Shown: piece after piece, positions 35,462 to 46,418 of the stretch
How the letters are laid out: every line of letters begins with the position of its first letter
Numbering within the stretch: the first letter of the stretch is position 1
Assembly: GCA_006538405.1 (NCBI GenBank)
Contig: BJKQ01000001.1
Location: forward strand, 1,674,001-1,738,000
Origin: Hansfordia pulvinata
Lineage: Eukaryota > Ascomycota > Sordariomycetes > Xylariales
Reading direction: 5' to 3'
Length of the DNA stretch: 64,000 nucleotides
Notes under the pieces: generated by a model
Databases searched by the model: none
The model's input: only the letters and a program-made list of their open reading frames with translations
What the model was told of the DNA's origin: nothing
Program-made: the position numbers and the translations under genes

Positions 35462-38400
35462 ATGACGCACAGCGCGTCGCCGCCCTCCCACGACGGCCCT
35501 CGCTCCGACCACGATGCTCCTACAAACGGCCTGCTCCCGGCGCTCTCCATCAACGTTGATCTGGCTTCTGCCCGTTCCCGCTCATCCTCGTTGTCGTCGC
35601 TCGGCTCCGAGCTGTCTTTGATCGCCCCCTCGCCGCCACACGCGACCAACGGCCATGATCACTATGACTCCCCCGGCACCATCAACGTCGCCACCAACGG
35701 TTACGACTCCGTCAAAGAGGAGGATGACTCTGCATCCGACAGCGACGGAGGCGAGAGGCCATCGAAGCGCCGCCGCACCCGCGACGCGACGCCCCCCAAC
35801 CCCGGCAGTGCCTCTCGCCGACCGAAACCTATCTCGCCGCCCTGGAAGAAGTTCGAGGCAGATGGCCCAACCACCTTCACCGACAACGGAAAACGCAGGT
35901 CCGGCCGATCCAACGCCCTCTCACTCCAGTTGCAGCCACCGTCTGCCAAGCGTATACCCCGACGCGTCCTCCAAGAGAAACAGCCCTCTTCCGCGTCCAA
36001 GAAGACACCCTCTTCCAAGGGTGTCGCCGTCACGAACAGCGCCTCGCGACGCGCCTCAGCCTCCAAGGCTGCCGCTTCGAATAAGATCGCCACTCACCCT
36101 CTCGCCAAACCGTCGCCTCGTTCCCAAAATGTCCGGGCTTCCAATGCGCCTGCCAGCACGCCCACCGGCCGACCCTCCCGCACCCGCAGGCGATCTCCCT
36201 CCCCGCCGCCCCCAACTCACAACCGGTCCCTCCGCGCGCGTCGAAGTTCGAGGAATTTGCGAGAACCTCACAACACCCCCGATCACGAACACGACACAAG
36301 TCACAGTCCAGATTCACGATCGGCCCAAGCTCGCCTTCATGTCAATAAGCTTTCGACCATCCCTATCGTCCACCCCTCCCAACTCAACGTCTTCCCCGGC
36401 CAGACCCTTCCTCGCTCCAAGGTGGGCGCCGACTTTGCCGACTACCTCACTCGCGCCGACACAGTGAACCTGAACGATGGTGGTTGGTTGGATCCTGCCG
36501 AGGATGTTGCCGTCTACACAGAAGAGCTCGCCCAAAGGGATGCCCAGACGTTGGTACGCGCGGAAAAGGAGACGCAGCCCGGCGGTCTGCTTAGTCTCGG
36601 CCGCTCCTCCCTGTTTGTCCCTGACGCCGCTGAAGAGCCGCCGCGCCAGTGGGCGCATGCCGACCACCTTGTCAAGCAGATGGCCAACTTCCGCAAATTG
36701 ATGTTAATGGAGCAACAACGCCACAAGTCAACCGCCAAGCGGCTCGCTGAAGCCTGCCGCGACGAATGGATACGTCGCCAGCCCAAGTCGGCCGAGCAGA
36801 TCGAAGCCGAGGCTCGCGCCTTGTGGATCGCTCGCTACAGACTAGTTGCCAAGGTCCTGGGTGGCACGTGGGAGAATGTCAAGATGGAAGTCAACCGGAG
36901 GCGGTTGGAGGAATGGGAGGCGGCAGAACAAAAACGTGTCAAGGCAGCCCTCAACGAGGCAGTCAACATGTCTGAGATGAAGCTCCAAGCCCGGCAGGCA
37001 CGTGCTGATTCAGAGCTCCTTTCGGACGAGTCCGAGGACGACATGCTGGACAGTGACCTTGAGGAGGACGAGATCGACAATGAGTCTGGTGATGCGCAGA
37101 GCGAACAGCTCTCCGAATCCGAAGAGGAACCTGCCAAGGACAACGAGGACAACATGTCGTCGGACGAGGACGATGACGACGTCAAATCCAATGCCTCAGA
37201 CGAAGGGTTGACACAGGACCAGCTGCGACAAAAATACGCCAATGTTCCGGACTTGCCCAATGAAGAGCCGGAGGAGCGGGCGCGAGAGGACAGTTCTGAC
37301 GAATCGATCGACATGGACGACGATATGGGCTCAAGCGACGAGGACGAAGAGGATGAAGGCGAGGATGAAGACGAGGGCGAGGAAGATGACGGCCAGCCAG
37401 GTCTCCTCGGCATGCTGTTTGGCAAGTCAGAGTTGAAAAAGATGAAGGAGACTGAGGATGTTGAGATGCAAGATGCGACCGAAGCCGAAATGCAAGCAAA
37501 TGCGGATCCGAACGGGCACGCGAATGATGCCGAAGTACACGAAGGACCTGGTCACGACAATACCGAGGTGTTGACTAATGGGCATGCAACTGGCGTCTCT
37601 CTGGCTGAAGCACAAGAAGGACTTCCCAACGAGTCCAATGCGGAGCTGACGAATGGGCACACGACCGCCTCTCCGGCTGACCATGAACAGCCTGGGTTTG
37701 AGGTTGCCGCCAAACCTTTGACGAATGGGCACGCGGCGGCTGAAGTCTCTAAAGCCGCCGAGCCCGAGACTGGGAACGATTCAGCTATGGACTTGGATCG
37801 CCCTGAAAGACCTGTTGCGGCAGCTCCCACAACAGACCAGCCTGAACGAAATGCGTTCAAGGCAGACTGTTCTGAAGCCCCCGGCAAACCCTCGCAATCA
37901 GTGATCCCCAGCGTCGAGGTGACGGCAGCTGAGCCGTCGCAAGCTAGCCCCGACACCAGCGCGGTTACGAACCCCAGTCGAGACCGAAGCGCATCACCTC
38001 GCACATCCGACACCAAACCGTCCGAGGTCGACACGGCAGCATCGACTGTCAAGACTGTTGTCAGCAGATCCGCCTCGCCCCATGCGCAAGTGCCCAAGAC
38101 TGAGGCCCCCTTCCTCCTTCGAGGCAGCTTGAGAGAGTACCAGCACTATGGTCTCGACTGGCTAGCTGGGCTATACCAGAACAAGACCAACGGCATACTG
38201 GCAGACGAAATGGGTCTCGGGAAGACCATTCAGACCATTGCCCTGCTGGCCCATTTGGCGTGCCACCATGAAGTCTGGGGGCCCCACCTGGTCATCGTGC
38301 CCACCAGTGTCATGCTGAACTGGGAAATGGAGTTCAAGAAGTGGTGTCCAGGGTTCAAGGTCCTGTCGTACTATGGAAGCATCGAGGAGCGCAAGAGAAA

Positions 38401-40728
38401 GCGCCAGGGCTGGAAGACGGACGATATGTGGAACGTCTGCATTACCTCGTACCAGATCGTTTTGCAGGACCAGCAAGTCTTCAAGCGCAGGCAGTGGCAT
38501 TACATGATTCTTGACGAGGCCCACAACATCAAGAACTTCAAATCCAAGCGCTGGCAAACGCTGCTGGGCTTCAACACCAAGGCGCGCCTGCTCCTAACCG
38601 GAACGCCGTTGCAGAACAACCTCACGGAGCTGTGGTCGCTGCTTTTCTTTCTGATGCCGTCGGAAAATGGCGTCGGTGGGTTCGCCGACCTTGCCGAGTT
38701 CCAGGACTGGTTCCACAAGCCAGAAAGCCAGATCCTGGAAAGCGGCCGCGAGCAGATGGACGAAGAAGCCAGAGCCATCATTTCCAAGCTGCACAAGGTC
38801 CTGCGGCCCTATCTACTCCGCCGCTTGAAGGCCGACGTCGAAAAGCAGATGCCCGGAAAATACGAGCATGTCGAGTTTTGCCGTCTTTCGCGGCGGCAGC
38901 GTGAACTGTACGACGGCTTTCTGGCCAGGGCCGACACCCGCGAATCGCTCGCTTCAGGCAACTACATATCCGTCATCAACTGTCTGATGCAGCTGCGCAA
39001 GGTCTGCAACCACCCTGACCTCTTTGTGGAGCGCCCTATCATGACGTCGTTCCGCCAGCCAAAGTCGGTTGTGGCCGACTTCGAGACGACCAACGAAGTT
39101 GTGCGGAAGAAGCTCGCGCCACCGCTGATGCAGACCGTCGACATCAACTTCCTCAACATGGTTCCAACACGCTACGAGTCTTTGTCGTCATCGCTGTGTG
39201 CAAGCGCGTCAAAACTGGCTGCCCAGGATGCCCTGTCTGAGCTGCGCGACGTCCAGAGAGTGCGAGCCCAGATGGGCTCCATGGCGCTCGACCCATCGAT
39301 GGTCGAGTCCAACATTGAGTTCTTGGAACGATCAGCCCGCTGGAGCAAGTTTCAGGAACTCCAGCACTGCGTCTACGTCAACTCTATGCGACGGCAGCAG
39401 CAGCCGATATACGGCAAGCAGCTTATCGACATGCTTACCATTGGCGTCGACGCGAGGCCCCACCAGCCCAAGCCCAAAGTGCCGCAGAAAATTATGAGCT
39501 GGTTTGAGGAGGACTCGCCCACTCTGAGATCGATGGTGCCGACTCTCGACCACCGGGCGGAGGCGCTGAAGACAACCATTTCCAAGTTCGCCTGCGTCAC
39601 CCCAGCAGTCGTAACTCGGGACCTGGACCGGTTCGTCCTGGGCTCCACGGGCGTGGATGCCTTCGGAGACGAAGACCTGAGACTCGCTGCGCCGGTCCGC
39701 CGCGCGCCTTTCCTGCCCAAGGAAGCACCCGTGGACCCATGGCACGAATCTCGAATGAGGCTCAGCATCCAGTTCCCGGACAAGAGGCTCCTGCAGTACG
39801 ACTGCGGCAAGCTCCAGGCACTCGATCGTCTCTTGCGAAAGCTGCAGTCCGGCGGACACCGAGCCCTGATCTTCACACAGATGACCAAGGTCTTGGATAT
39901 CCTAGAGCAGTTCTTGAATATCCACGGCCACAAATACCTCCGGCTAGATGGCGCCACGAAGATCGAGCAGCGGCAGATCTTGACCGACCGCTTCAACTCG
40001 GACAACAGAATCCTGTGCTTCATCCTGTCCACGCGCTCAGGCGGCCTGGGCATCAACCTCACAGGCGCCGACACGGTCATCTTCTACGACCAGGACTGGA
40101 ATCCGGCCATGGACAAGCAATGCCAGGACCGCTGCCACCGAATCGGCCAGACGAGGGACGTCCACATCTACCGCCTTGTCAGCGAACACACCATCGAGGC
40201 CAATATCCTCCGCAAGGCGAGCCAGAAGCAGATGCTGGACGACGTGGTCATCCAAGAAGGTGGCTTCACCACCGACTACTTCAACAACATGTCCGTTCGC
40301 GATGTGATTGGAGGCACCACCCACGAGGCCGACGTCGTCGGCGACGCCATGGACCGCGTGCTCGGTGGCGTGGAGAACAGCGACCAACGGACCGTCGGTC
40401 GCGCCTCGCACAGGCCGAGGATCGCGAAGACATTGACGCTGCGCGTGTGGCCGAGAAGGAAATCCAGGAGGACGAGGCGGAGTTTGATGAGAAACCTGCA
40501 AGCGCCGACGCGTCGGGCGCGACAACAACACAGCAAGGCACCCCTGCCGCGGAGAGGGTCGTCGACAGTGATGACTTTGAGCAGAACGCCTGGGGCGCCC
40601 GCGTCAAGAGCATTGACGACTTTATGCTGGCCACCATGGGCCGGCTGCTAGAGGGCACCGCGCTCGAGCTTCCCCGGGACAAGAAGAAGAGTAAGAGTAA
40701 GAAGGGAAGAGACCACCGGAAGCGGTAG
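35462..40728 (+). CDS. swr1: SWR1 chromatin-remodelling ATPase (Swr1 complex), with apparent 1-base deletion near the 3' end
   Basis: A single long exon encodes the catalytic subunit that exchanges H2A for H2A.Z in nucleosomes. Order: Ser/basic disordered N-terminus (1-300); HSA domain about 395-500 (HADHLVKQMANFRKLM... LEEWEAAEQKRVKAAL), which binds actin/Arp4; an acidic stretch 520-690; SNF2 lobe 1 from about 885 with Walker A DEMGLGKT near 919 and DEAH near 1017; a family-typical insertion of roughly 300 residues; and helicase C lobe about 1453-1610 with STRSGGLGINL and DRCHRIGQ. After about residue 1644 (40391-40405) the frame has to shift by one base to read the expected tail (LAQAEDREDIDAARVAEKEI ... 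LPRDKKKSKSKKGRDHRKR) to TAG at 40728, total about 1755 aa. Left uncorrected, translation ends at 40651 in an unrelated Arg-rich tail. Confidence 0.96.
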
Positions 40729-41540
40729 GCGGGCCATGTCTGCTTAATTGTACATTACTGTCTGAACGAGAAACACGACCAGCGATTGATACGGGGCTGG
40801 CGCTTCTGGTTGCACATCCATGCATAGAGGGGAAGTTGACAAAAGCAATTCAGGGTAGGATCGGTTACAGGGGGCGGGATTTTGCATTATCTAGACCATT
40901 AACACAGCATTCCTCTACCGCTTGCTCATCTTGAAGAGGCCCGTGGGACGGTGGTACGCGTCTTTTCGAGAGCGATCTTGTCACCGCTTTGAACCATGGG
41001 CCGCCTCTGATCCTGATTAAACCTGACTTTAGGCTTCCACACCTCTTTTCTTGACGAGCTTTGTTATCTTAATAAATGGACAGGAACAACATGACTCAAC
41101 ATGACAAATTGACAAACTGATAACAATGTCAACACGGCGCGAATCCACCGGCGCAGTTTAGTATGGCATTGCTAGTTTATTTATTCAATCTGTACATAAA
41201 AGCCTTTACGGCCAACATTAATTGCTGAGTACGAGTATGAGCCACAGCAATGAAAGACAGCTTGTAATTATCTTGCATTATGTGGAAGTGGGAAATAGCC
41301 GAACGAGAAACTGCTTGACGAGAGCTTGCACCCAAACGCCTTTTCAAACCGACATGAAAAGCATGGCGATTACTATTGCGGTGAAACCACCTCCCCCCAG
41401 CAGAGACTGGATCAACCACAAATGATCCACGCTGGAAATTTTGGAGGGGGCACGCCCCGGGACGCGCCGGTGCCGCCCTTCGGCAGACCGATCTCCCGCG
41501 GACCACGCGGCGCCTTGATCGAGTCCCGAAACGCCGGTAA
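40729..41540. other. SWR1 3' flank and spacer
   Basis: The probable SWR1 3' UTR is followed by lower-GC DNA with one 8-mer copy (TACGAGTA at 41230-41237). No gene is supported. The right part may be the 3' UTR of the broken membrane-protein gene on the minus strand. Confidence 0.5.
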
Positions 41541-42010
41541 CTATCTGGAACCGGGAAGCTCGGAGGGGGCCGCCGGAGCTGTTCGTCGCGCCGGCAAGGA
41601 GGTGATGACTCGCGTCGGGGAAGCTCGGAGGGGGCCGCCGGAGCTGTTCGTCGCGCCGGCAAGGAGGTGATGACTCGCGTCGCTGCCCCTCACTTCGGCC
41701 GGCGACCTGAGAGCGTCCAGCTCCGTCGAGGCCGGGTGCGAGCCGGCCGTGAGCTCCGAGCGCCCCGGAGACCCGAGGCCGCTGCCGCCGGCGCTGCCAG
41801 GGCCAGTGCCAAGAGCCCCTGCTGTCGTCGTTGTGGTGGTCACGCCCGACATGGGGGACGTTTGCTGCTGCTGCTGCTGCTCCTTGTGGGCCATCGAGAC
41901 CTTGTGTCCCGTCGTCGTCGTCGTCGTCGCCGCCCCGGCCGCGTCTCCTCCGTTGGCGGCGTTTTCACTCCCCCGCCGCCGCCGCCGCGGCGGCCGCCGC
42001 CGCCCACGCA
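41541..42010 (-). pseudogene. Fragment: Ser/Thr/Gln-rich cytoplasmic tail of a single-pass membrane protein
   Basis: The minus frame ending at 41541 reads, after an Arg run, GSENAANGGDAAGAATTTTT, a run of six Gln, SPMSGVTTTTTTAG, GSPGRSELTAGSHPASTELD and SDASHHLLAG. Repeated xSEL/STEL motifs in a Ser/Gly-rich setting are typical of cytoplasmic tails of fungal single-TM surface proteins (WSC/Mid2-like and relatives). The presumed stalk and membrane helix lie 1.1-1.4 kb upstream on the same strand, separated by retroelement debris. The 3' end contains a 65-bp tandem duplication. Annotated as a broken gene piece; the link between the two pieces is inference. Confidence 0.4.
41553..41682. repeat. 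65-bp tandem duplication
   Basis: Two adjacent identical 65-bp copies (41553-41617 and 41618-41682), starting GGGAAGCTCGGAGGGGG. The length is not a multiple of three, so the duplication shifts any frame passing through it. Confidence 0.9.
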
Positions 42011-42298
42011 GACGCTCCCTACCATGGCTCCCAACTCCGACGTCAAGAAGGAACACATGTTCCCCAACCCCAACTTCCCTTGGGGACATAACTACAGCCC
42101 TGAGACTCCTTACGTCGACACCAAAAAGAATCTTCGCATGGCTCTGGTCGAACTCCGCGCAGCCACTAACGAAAACCTCGATGGCTGGTCCCCCAGAAAC
42201 GCGCGGAAGTCTTCGGAGGCGTCATCTTCATCCGTGACAGAGACAAGAAGCGTCGGCACATCGGAGCAAACACTTCCCCGTTCTCCATTGGCAGCTAG

Positions 42299-42530
42299 GT
42301 CCAGTACCTCGTCAGATGGCTGGGCTACCCCCTCAGTATGATAAATGGTATTTTCGCTATGCATTGATGGAGAACGCTTCCCAGCTCGTTCACGAATATG
42401 ATCAGAAGCATCCCTCCGCAGTAGTCGATCTACGCCGGGCGGCGAACGCCGTTGAGGACACTGCCAGCGACGACGTCGCGCCCTTGGACGAGCCGGAATA
42501 TCGTGTAGTTGAGCAGATACCTGGCTGACG
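42299..42530 (+). mobile_element. Chromodomain remnant of a Ty3/Gypsy chromovirus
   Basis: Plus-strand codons read VQYLVRWLGYPLS (42299 onward). After a one-base break they read DKWYFRYALMENASQLVHEY, then AANAVEDTASDD and a stop near 42528. A YLVRWLGYP core with following LMENA..LVHEY is the signature of the chromodomain at the C-terminus of fungal chromovirus integrases, which targets insertion to heterochromatin. It is frameshifted and isolated, hence a relic. Its strand is opposite to the integrase relic beside it. Confidence 0.5.
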
Positions 42531-42539
42531 GGTTGTTTG

Positions 42540-42960
42540 GTAATCTGGGTCCCGAGCGGGGACGTCCAGGGCCGACAGGAATCCCGTGGGCTTGAATCCC
42601 AGAACGAGCTCATTAGGAGAGTGACCAGTGACCGTCTTGGCATTGTTCAAGTTATGTTATAAGGCGGGCAGCACATCAGGCCAAGGTGTTTCTGATGTCG
42701 CCAGGTGGAAACGGATAGCAATCTCCACCTCATTCTCCACCTCCTGATTACGCCGTTCGGATTGACCGTTCGTCTGGCTGTGCCATGCCGTGGAGAAGGC
42801 CGAGGTTCACGCCCATGTGGTTGAAGAGGGTCTGCCTGATAGTCGTTGAGACGAATAACCGCGTCGAAGTAAGCGATGTTGGGATCGTTGTACTTGTTGC
42901 GGAGAAATTCGAGCAGAGTGGCCCGGTGGATGCGCAGTGCCTCTTCGTCGGGCATGAGGG
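42540..42960 (-). mobile_element. Integrase remnant of a Ty3/Gypsy retrotransposon
   Basis: From 42785 downward the minus strand reads WHSQTNGQSERRNQEVE, then IAIRFHLATSETPWPDVLPA, an in-frame TAA (42659-42657) where the family normally has Gln, then HNLNNAKTVTGHSPNELVLG and FKPTGFLSALDV. This is the conserved C-terminal part of the retroviral-type integrase core of fungal Gypsy elements. About 60 residues further upstream (42955-42790) are also open in another frame. No LTR, reverse transcriptase or target-site duplication was found nearby. The Gln-to-stop change equals C to T, as RIP would cause. A decayed fragment, not an active element. Confidence 0.75.
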
Positions 42961-42978
42961 CGCTTGAATGAAGCTCGT

Positions 42979-43420
42979 TCAGAGCATCATGCAGCAGCTG
43001 GTGGTGGGTGAGATCTCTTGGGGTGTCAAAAGCGTCAGCGACGTAGCGGAGGCAGAGGCAGGGACAGGGGCAGAAACGACTGCGGGAGCTGGGGCAGGCG
43101 GTGTCTTGGCGAAAGCGCGAGCGCCGGCGAGATCCTCTCGGAACCAGTCAGTGTTGGGGATGGCGAGCGGGTGCGCCGCCGCCGCCGCCTCCGCATCACG
43201 AAGAAGACGAGCCACACGAGGATGGCCACAGCGGCGACGCCGCCCACGACGCCGCCCGCGATGGCGCCCGCGCGGTCGGAGGCTGCTGCTGCTGTTGCTC
43301 GACGACGACGACGACGATGACGACTTCCCGCAGTTGGCAAATGTGTCACGAGGCCGTCTGTCCGCGATAACATCATATGGCGGTCGGAAGTGTTTGGCGG
43401 TGGGGTTCGCGGGCTCTGCT
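42979..43420 (-). pseudogene. Fragment: Ser-rich stalk and transmembrane segment of a surface protein
   Basis: Reading down the minus strand, one frame has ANCGK followed by a run of Ser, typical of a glycosylated stalk. The next frame over has SDRAGAIAGGVVGGVAAV AILVWLVFFVM followed by a run of Arg, which is a textbook fungal single-pass membrane helix with basic stop-transfer. The two halves are one frame apart. Downstream both frames stay open to 42979 and 43035. It looks like a WSC/Mid2-type sensor or similar protein, broken by frameshift and by retroelement sequence before its tail (41541-42010). No WSC cysteine domain was found upstream. Confidence 0.4.
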
Positions 43421-43980
43421 GAGATGGACCCCGATCGAAGCTCCCCGGTCCTGCCTGATCACGAGCGAGGAGACCGCCTGCTCGTACGTTTATGTGACGC
43501 GGGGAACTCGACGGGGTGGGTTGCGTATGAGAATATCGTAGCTCACAGCATCGCGTTGTGCGTTGTGCGGAGAGTGCGAGTACGATAGAGCCTCGCCATC
43601 GACGACTCGGCCCTTGCATCCATCCATCAGAGAGACATGCGGGCACCGACTGCCCTTTCTCCGAGTTGGGTAGAGACGATTGCCAGGCGAAGCCCCTCGT
43701 GGCGCGCGGCAACAATCCTGGATGATGACTTTTAATATGTAGGTAAGAGTTACGAGTAATCACCCAGAAGATGCTTCAAACTACACGAGACATACATAGA
43801 TGGCATTACCCGCAACTACTTGTTGTTGCCATGTAGCCACCATAAGGTAGGTACTTATACGCATACGCCATACGTGCATATACGGATAGGTGCCGCGCTT
43901 ATGTAGTTGACATTGGATGTATGATCCCAGCCTCTGTCCCCCTGCGTACATGTACGACTACCTAGTTCTACCAAACTCGC
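43421..43980. other. Intergenic stretch
   Basis: No gene is supported. One 8-mer copy lies at 43751-43758 and GGTAGGTAC words near 43850. Confidence 0.5.
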
Positions 43981-43984
43981 CAAC

Positions 43985-44400
43985 TACGAGTAGAGAGGTG
44001 ACGGTGACAAGCCTCGAGCGGCACTGTAGAGTGCTGTGTCTGGCAGCTGCAGTTCCATGCGGCAGTCAGTGCGCTGAACAGCTTGCCCGCGTCCACAGAG
44101 CGCGAGATCCATCGTTCGACGCGGTGCCTGGTGGGACAGAGCCCGTTTCTCGACGAGCATCTCGTCCTGCAACCTCGTCTCCAAGAGAGTCTTGAGCCTG
44201 TCGTTACACTCTCCCAGCTCCTCGAGAAGCTCGTCTCGCGCTGTGGCCCGTTCCGGCTGAGCTTGAGGCGGTACAGGGTCCAGAGGGCCGTAGCGGCGCA
44301 GGACGTGCCCAGGCACACCTTCAAGCCTTTTCGATGAGGAGAAGAAACGACCCCGGGGCTACTCCAGCAATCTCGAACCCTGGTATGATGGCCGGCGTGT
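43985..44400 (-). pseudogene. Possible HeLo-like / incompatibility-protein fragment
   Basis: A 110-codon minus frame (44316-43984) contains ARDELLEELGECNDRLKTLL followed by a charged helix-like stretch (LQDEMLVEKRALSHQ). The LL..L...NDRL..LL spacing resembles the N-terminal helical HeLo-type domains of fungal NLR and heterokaryon-incompatibility proteins. There is no start exon, catalytic domain or repeat region around it, so it can only be a scrap. Chance resemblance of a helix-rich frame is a real alternative. Confidence 0.25.
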
Positions 44401-46093
44401 CGGCCCGGGAGTTCGGGCTGCTTAGGCGAGTGAATTGGCGTTAAGGATTGAAAGGGCTGGCGAGTCCGGGATTCAGTTCCACTTGAACAACCAACAAACG
44501 AATTCTTCTGCAAGAACAAGGGGAAACGATGCGCATGAGAGGGATCCAAACGAGGGGGGTTCTGTCACATGTCGATCGGGCGGTGCAAAGTGATTGGTTC
44601 ACCACCTTTATGTATATATCATCCGCGGGCAGCTGACAGCATACTGTGTATGCCTGGCACATATATTCTGCCGGTGTGACAACACCATTTTGAGCGTAGC
44701 ATTCCGTTTCCAACTCCCCATATGTGTTTCTACCCCGAACCCTCTCATGCTTTAGACGACAACCTCATATCAGAGTGAAGTAAAGATGATCCCAGCGAGC
44801 TTTGGGTCGGCGACACGGGGGGGGGGGGGGGGGGGGGGGGGCTCTCGACGCGCCCGCCGGGGACGCCGCGTCTCTTGAGACAAGGCAGCGGGAAAGCCCC
44901 CCCACCCCCCCGAAGTCCTCTCTTCGATCCACTAAGATCTGGAAAGCATGGCAGAGGCAATGAGCTCAAGGGCGCCGGAACGTTGGGACTGTGTACAGCG
45001 AGAGAAGACGCCCCAGAGCCTGGAAAGTCCTTCCTGCTGACCACGAACGAACATTGCCAACATCGAGCCGCCATCTTCGCGTGTCGATGACGCCGCACCA
45101 ACCCGACGGTGGCCGCCCTTTCACCTTCGCAAGAGGCTCAAGATTTGCTGCGTCGGGGGGGAACCTGCACCTCGAATCTCTCTTCCTGACCAGGACTCTT
45201 GTCGAAGACGCCGCCGCCGGAAGCCCCATGCAGGAGGAAGCACCTTCGCCGTCGCCCAAGGAAGGGGTCTTGACCCCCGTGCGGAGCTGCGGATCCTGCT
45301 GGACTGGCGCGGGGGGATTGCGCCGCCCGCATGTCTCCGCGGACCCCGAGGAGGAGTGCCTGCCCCTTTCTGCCACGCATGGGGGCCGGTATGCTTCTTC
45401 TTCTTCTCCTCCTCCAAGAGTCGGCCGTCGGCCAACGGCCCGGCTCTAGCCACCCTCGACCCGTTCAAAGAGGCATGTGGCCGCTCACCAAGAACAGCTG
45501 GGCCGTCTTTGCACACACTCTGGCTTGGGCGGAGGGATCGGAAAGGATGACGACGACGACGACGACGACGACGACGGCGGAAGCGGTCGGGGTCGCCGAG
45601 CAGAAAAGACCTGCGGAATCTCTACTCGGGAAGGCCACTGCAGAAGCAAAAGCGAGCGAGGGAAACAACCCCTCCCCCCCCTACCGCTCGGCTCAATATT
45701 GTTGCGAGAGTTGGGGATAGGTAAGGTAAGGTAAGGTTTCCCGAGAGCCATCTTGTCGCCGCGTAGAGAGCCCAGGTAGACCGTGTGTCGGCTGTGATCC
45801 TATATCCTGCGCTCTCCCCACCGGGGATACTTTGATCCTGGGCATGATTTCGCCTCTCAGTTCATTCATTCGGCCCGCGGCGCGACAGGGGTCAGAGGAG
45901 AGGAGAGATGGGCGGGGCCCCGCGGGGGTGAACAGGGCGCGGACTTATATCTGCGCCCGACCGTGGCTGGGCTGGGCTGGGCTGCCCATTGCCAACGAAC
46001 GATCAAAAGAGTAGTAGATGCATAAACGAGTCTAAAAGCACTGCTGCGCCGCCCCTCTACTCGCAAGAACCGCGCACAGTTCATTCCAGCAAG
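44401..46093. other. Intergenic region with a 25-nt poly-G tract
   Basis: Contains 25 consecutive G at 44817-44841, a GAC trinucleotide run near 45545-45580 (poly-Val/poly-Asp in spurious frames), a short AGGTA tandem at 45720-45737 and GGGCT repeats near 45966-45985 just before the DUF3500 gene. A plus frame at about 44991-45449 is open but has no recognisable features. Confidence 0.5.
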
Positions 46094-46374
46094 ATGACGT
46101 CCGAGTCGACGCAACAGAACGAAGCCCCTCCCAAGAAGAAGCAGCCGGGCAGCGGCGCCGCCGCCGCCGCCGCGTTCCGGGAATATCTGCCCGACCTGGA
46201 CACGCCGCGCTTCCGGAGGCTGGCCGAGTGCGACGCGCGCAGCCACGCCGAGGAGCTGACGGTCCACCGCCGGCCGCCGTGGCTGTTTGCCCTGACGGAG
46301 CACTGGAAGGAGTTGTTGAAGGAGCCCTTTCGCGGCATCACAAACGATGGTGAGTTCCGTCCGTCCGTCCGTCA

Positions 46375-46418
<44 letters not shown>

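Noticed and set aside
39739..40728. 329-codon plus-strand frame overlapping SWR1
   Set aside because: Only its last about 110 codons are real: they are the SWR1 C-terminus after the one-base break. The upstream part is the wrong frame of the helicase C domain.
44991..45449. 152-codon plus-strand frame in the spacer before DUF3500
   Set aside because: Ser/Pro-rich, no domain, and equally long competing frames on the opposite strand.
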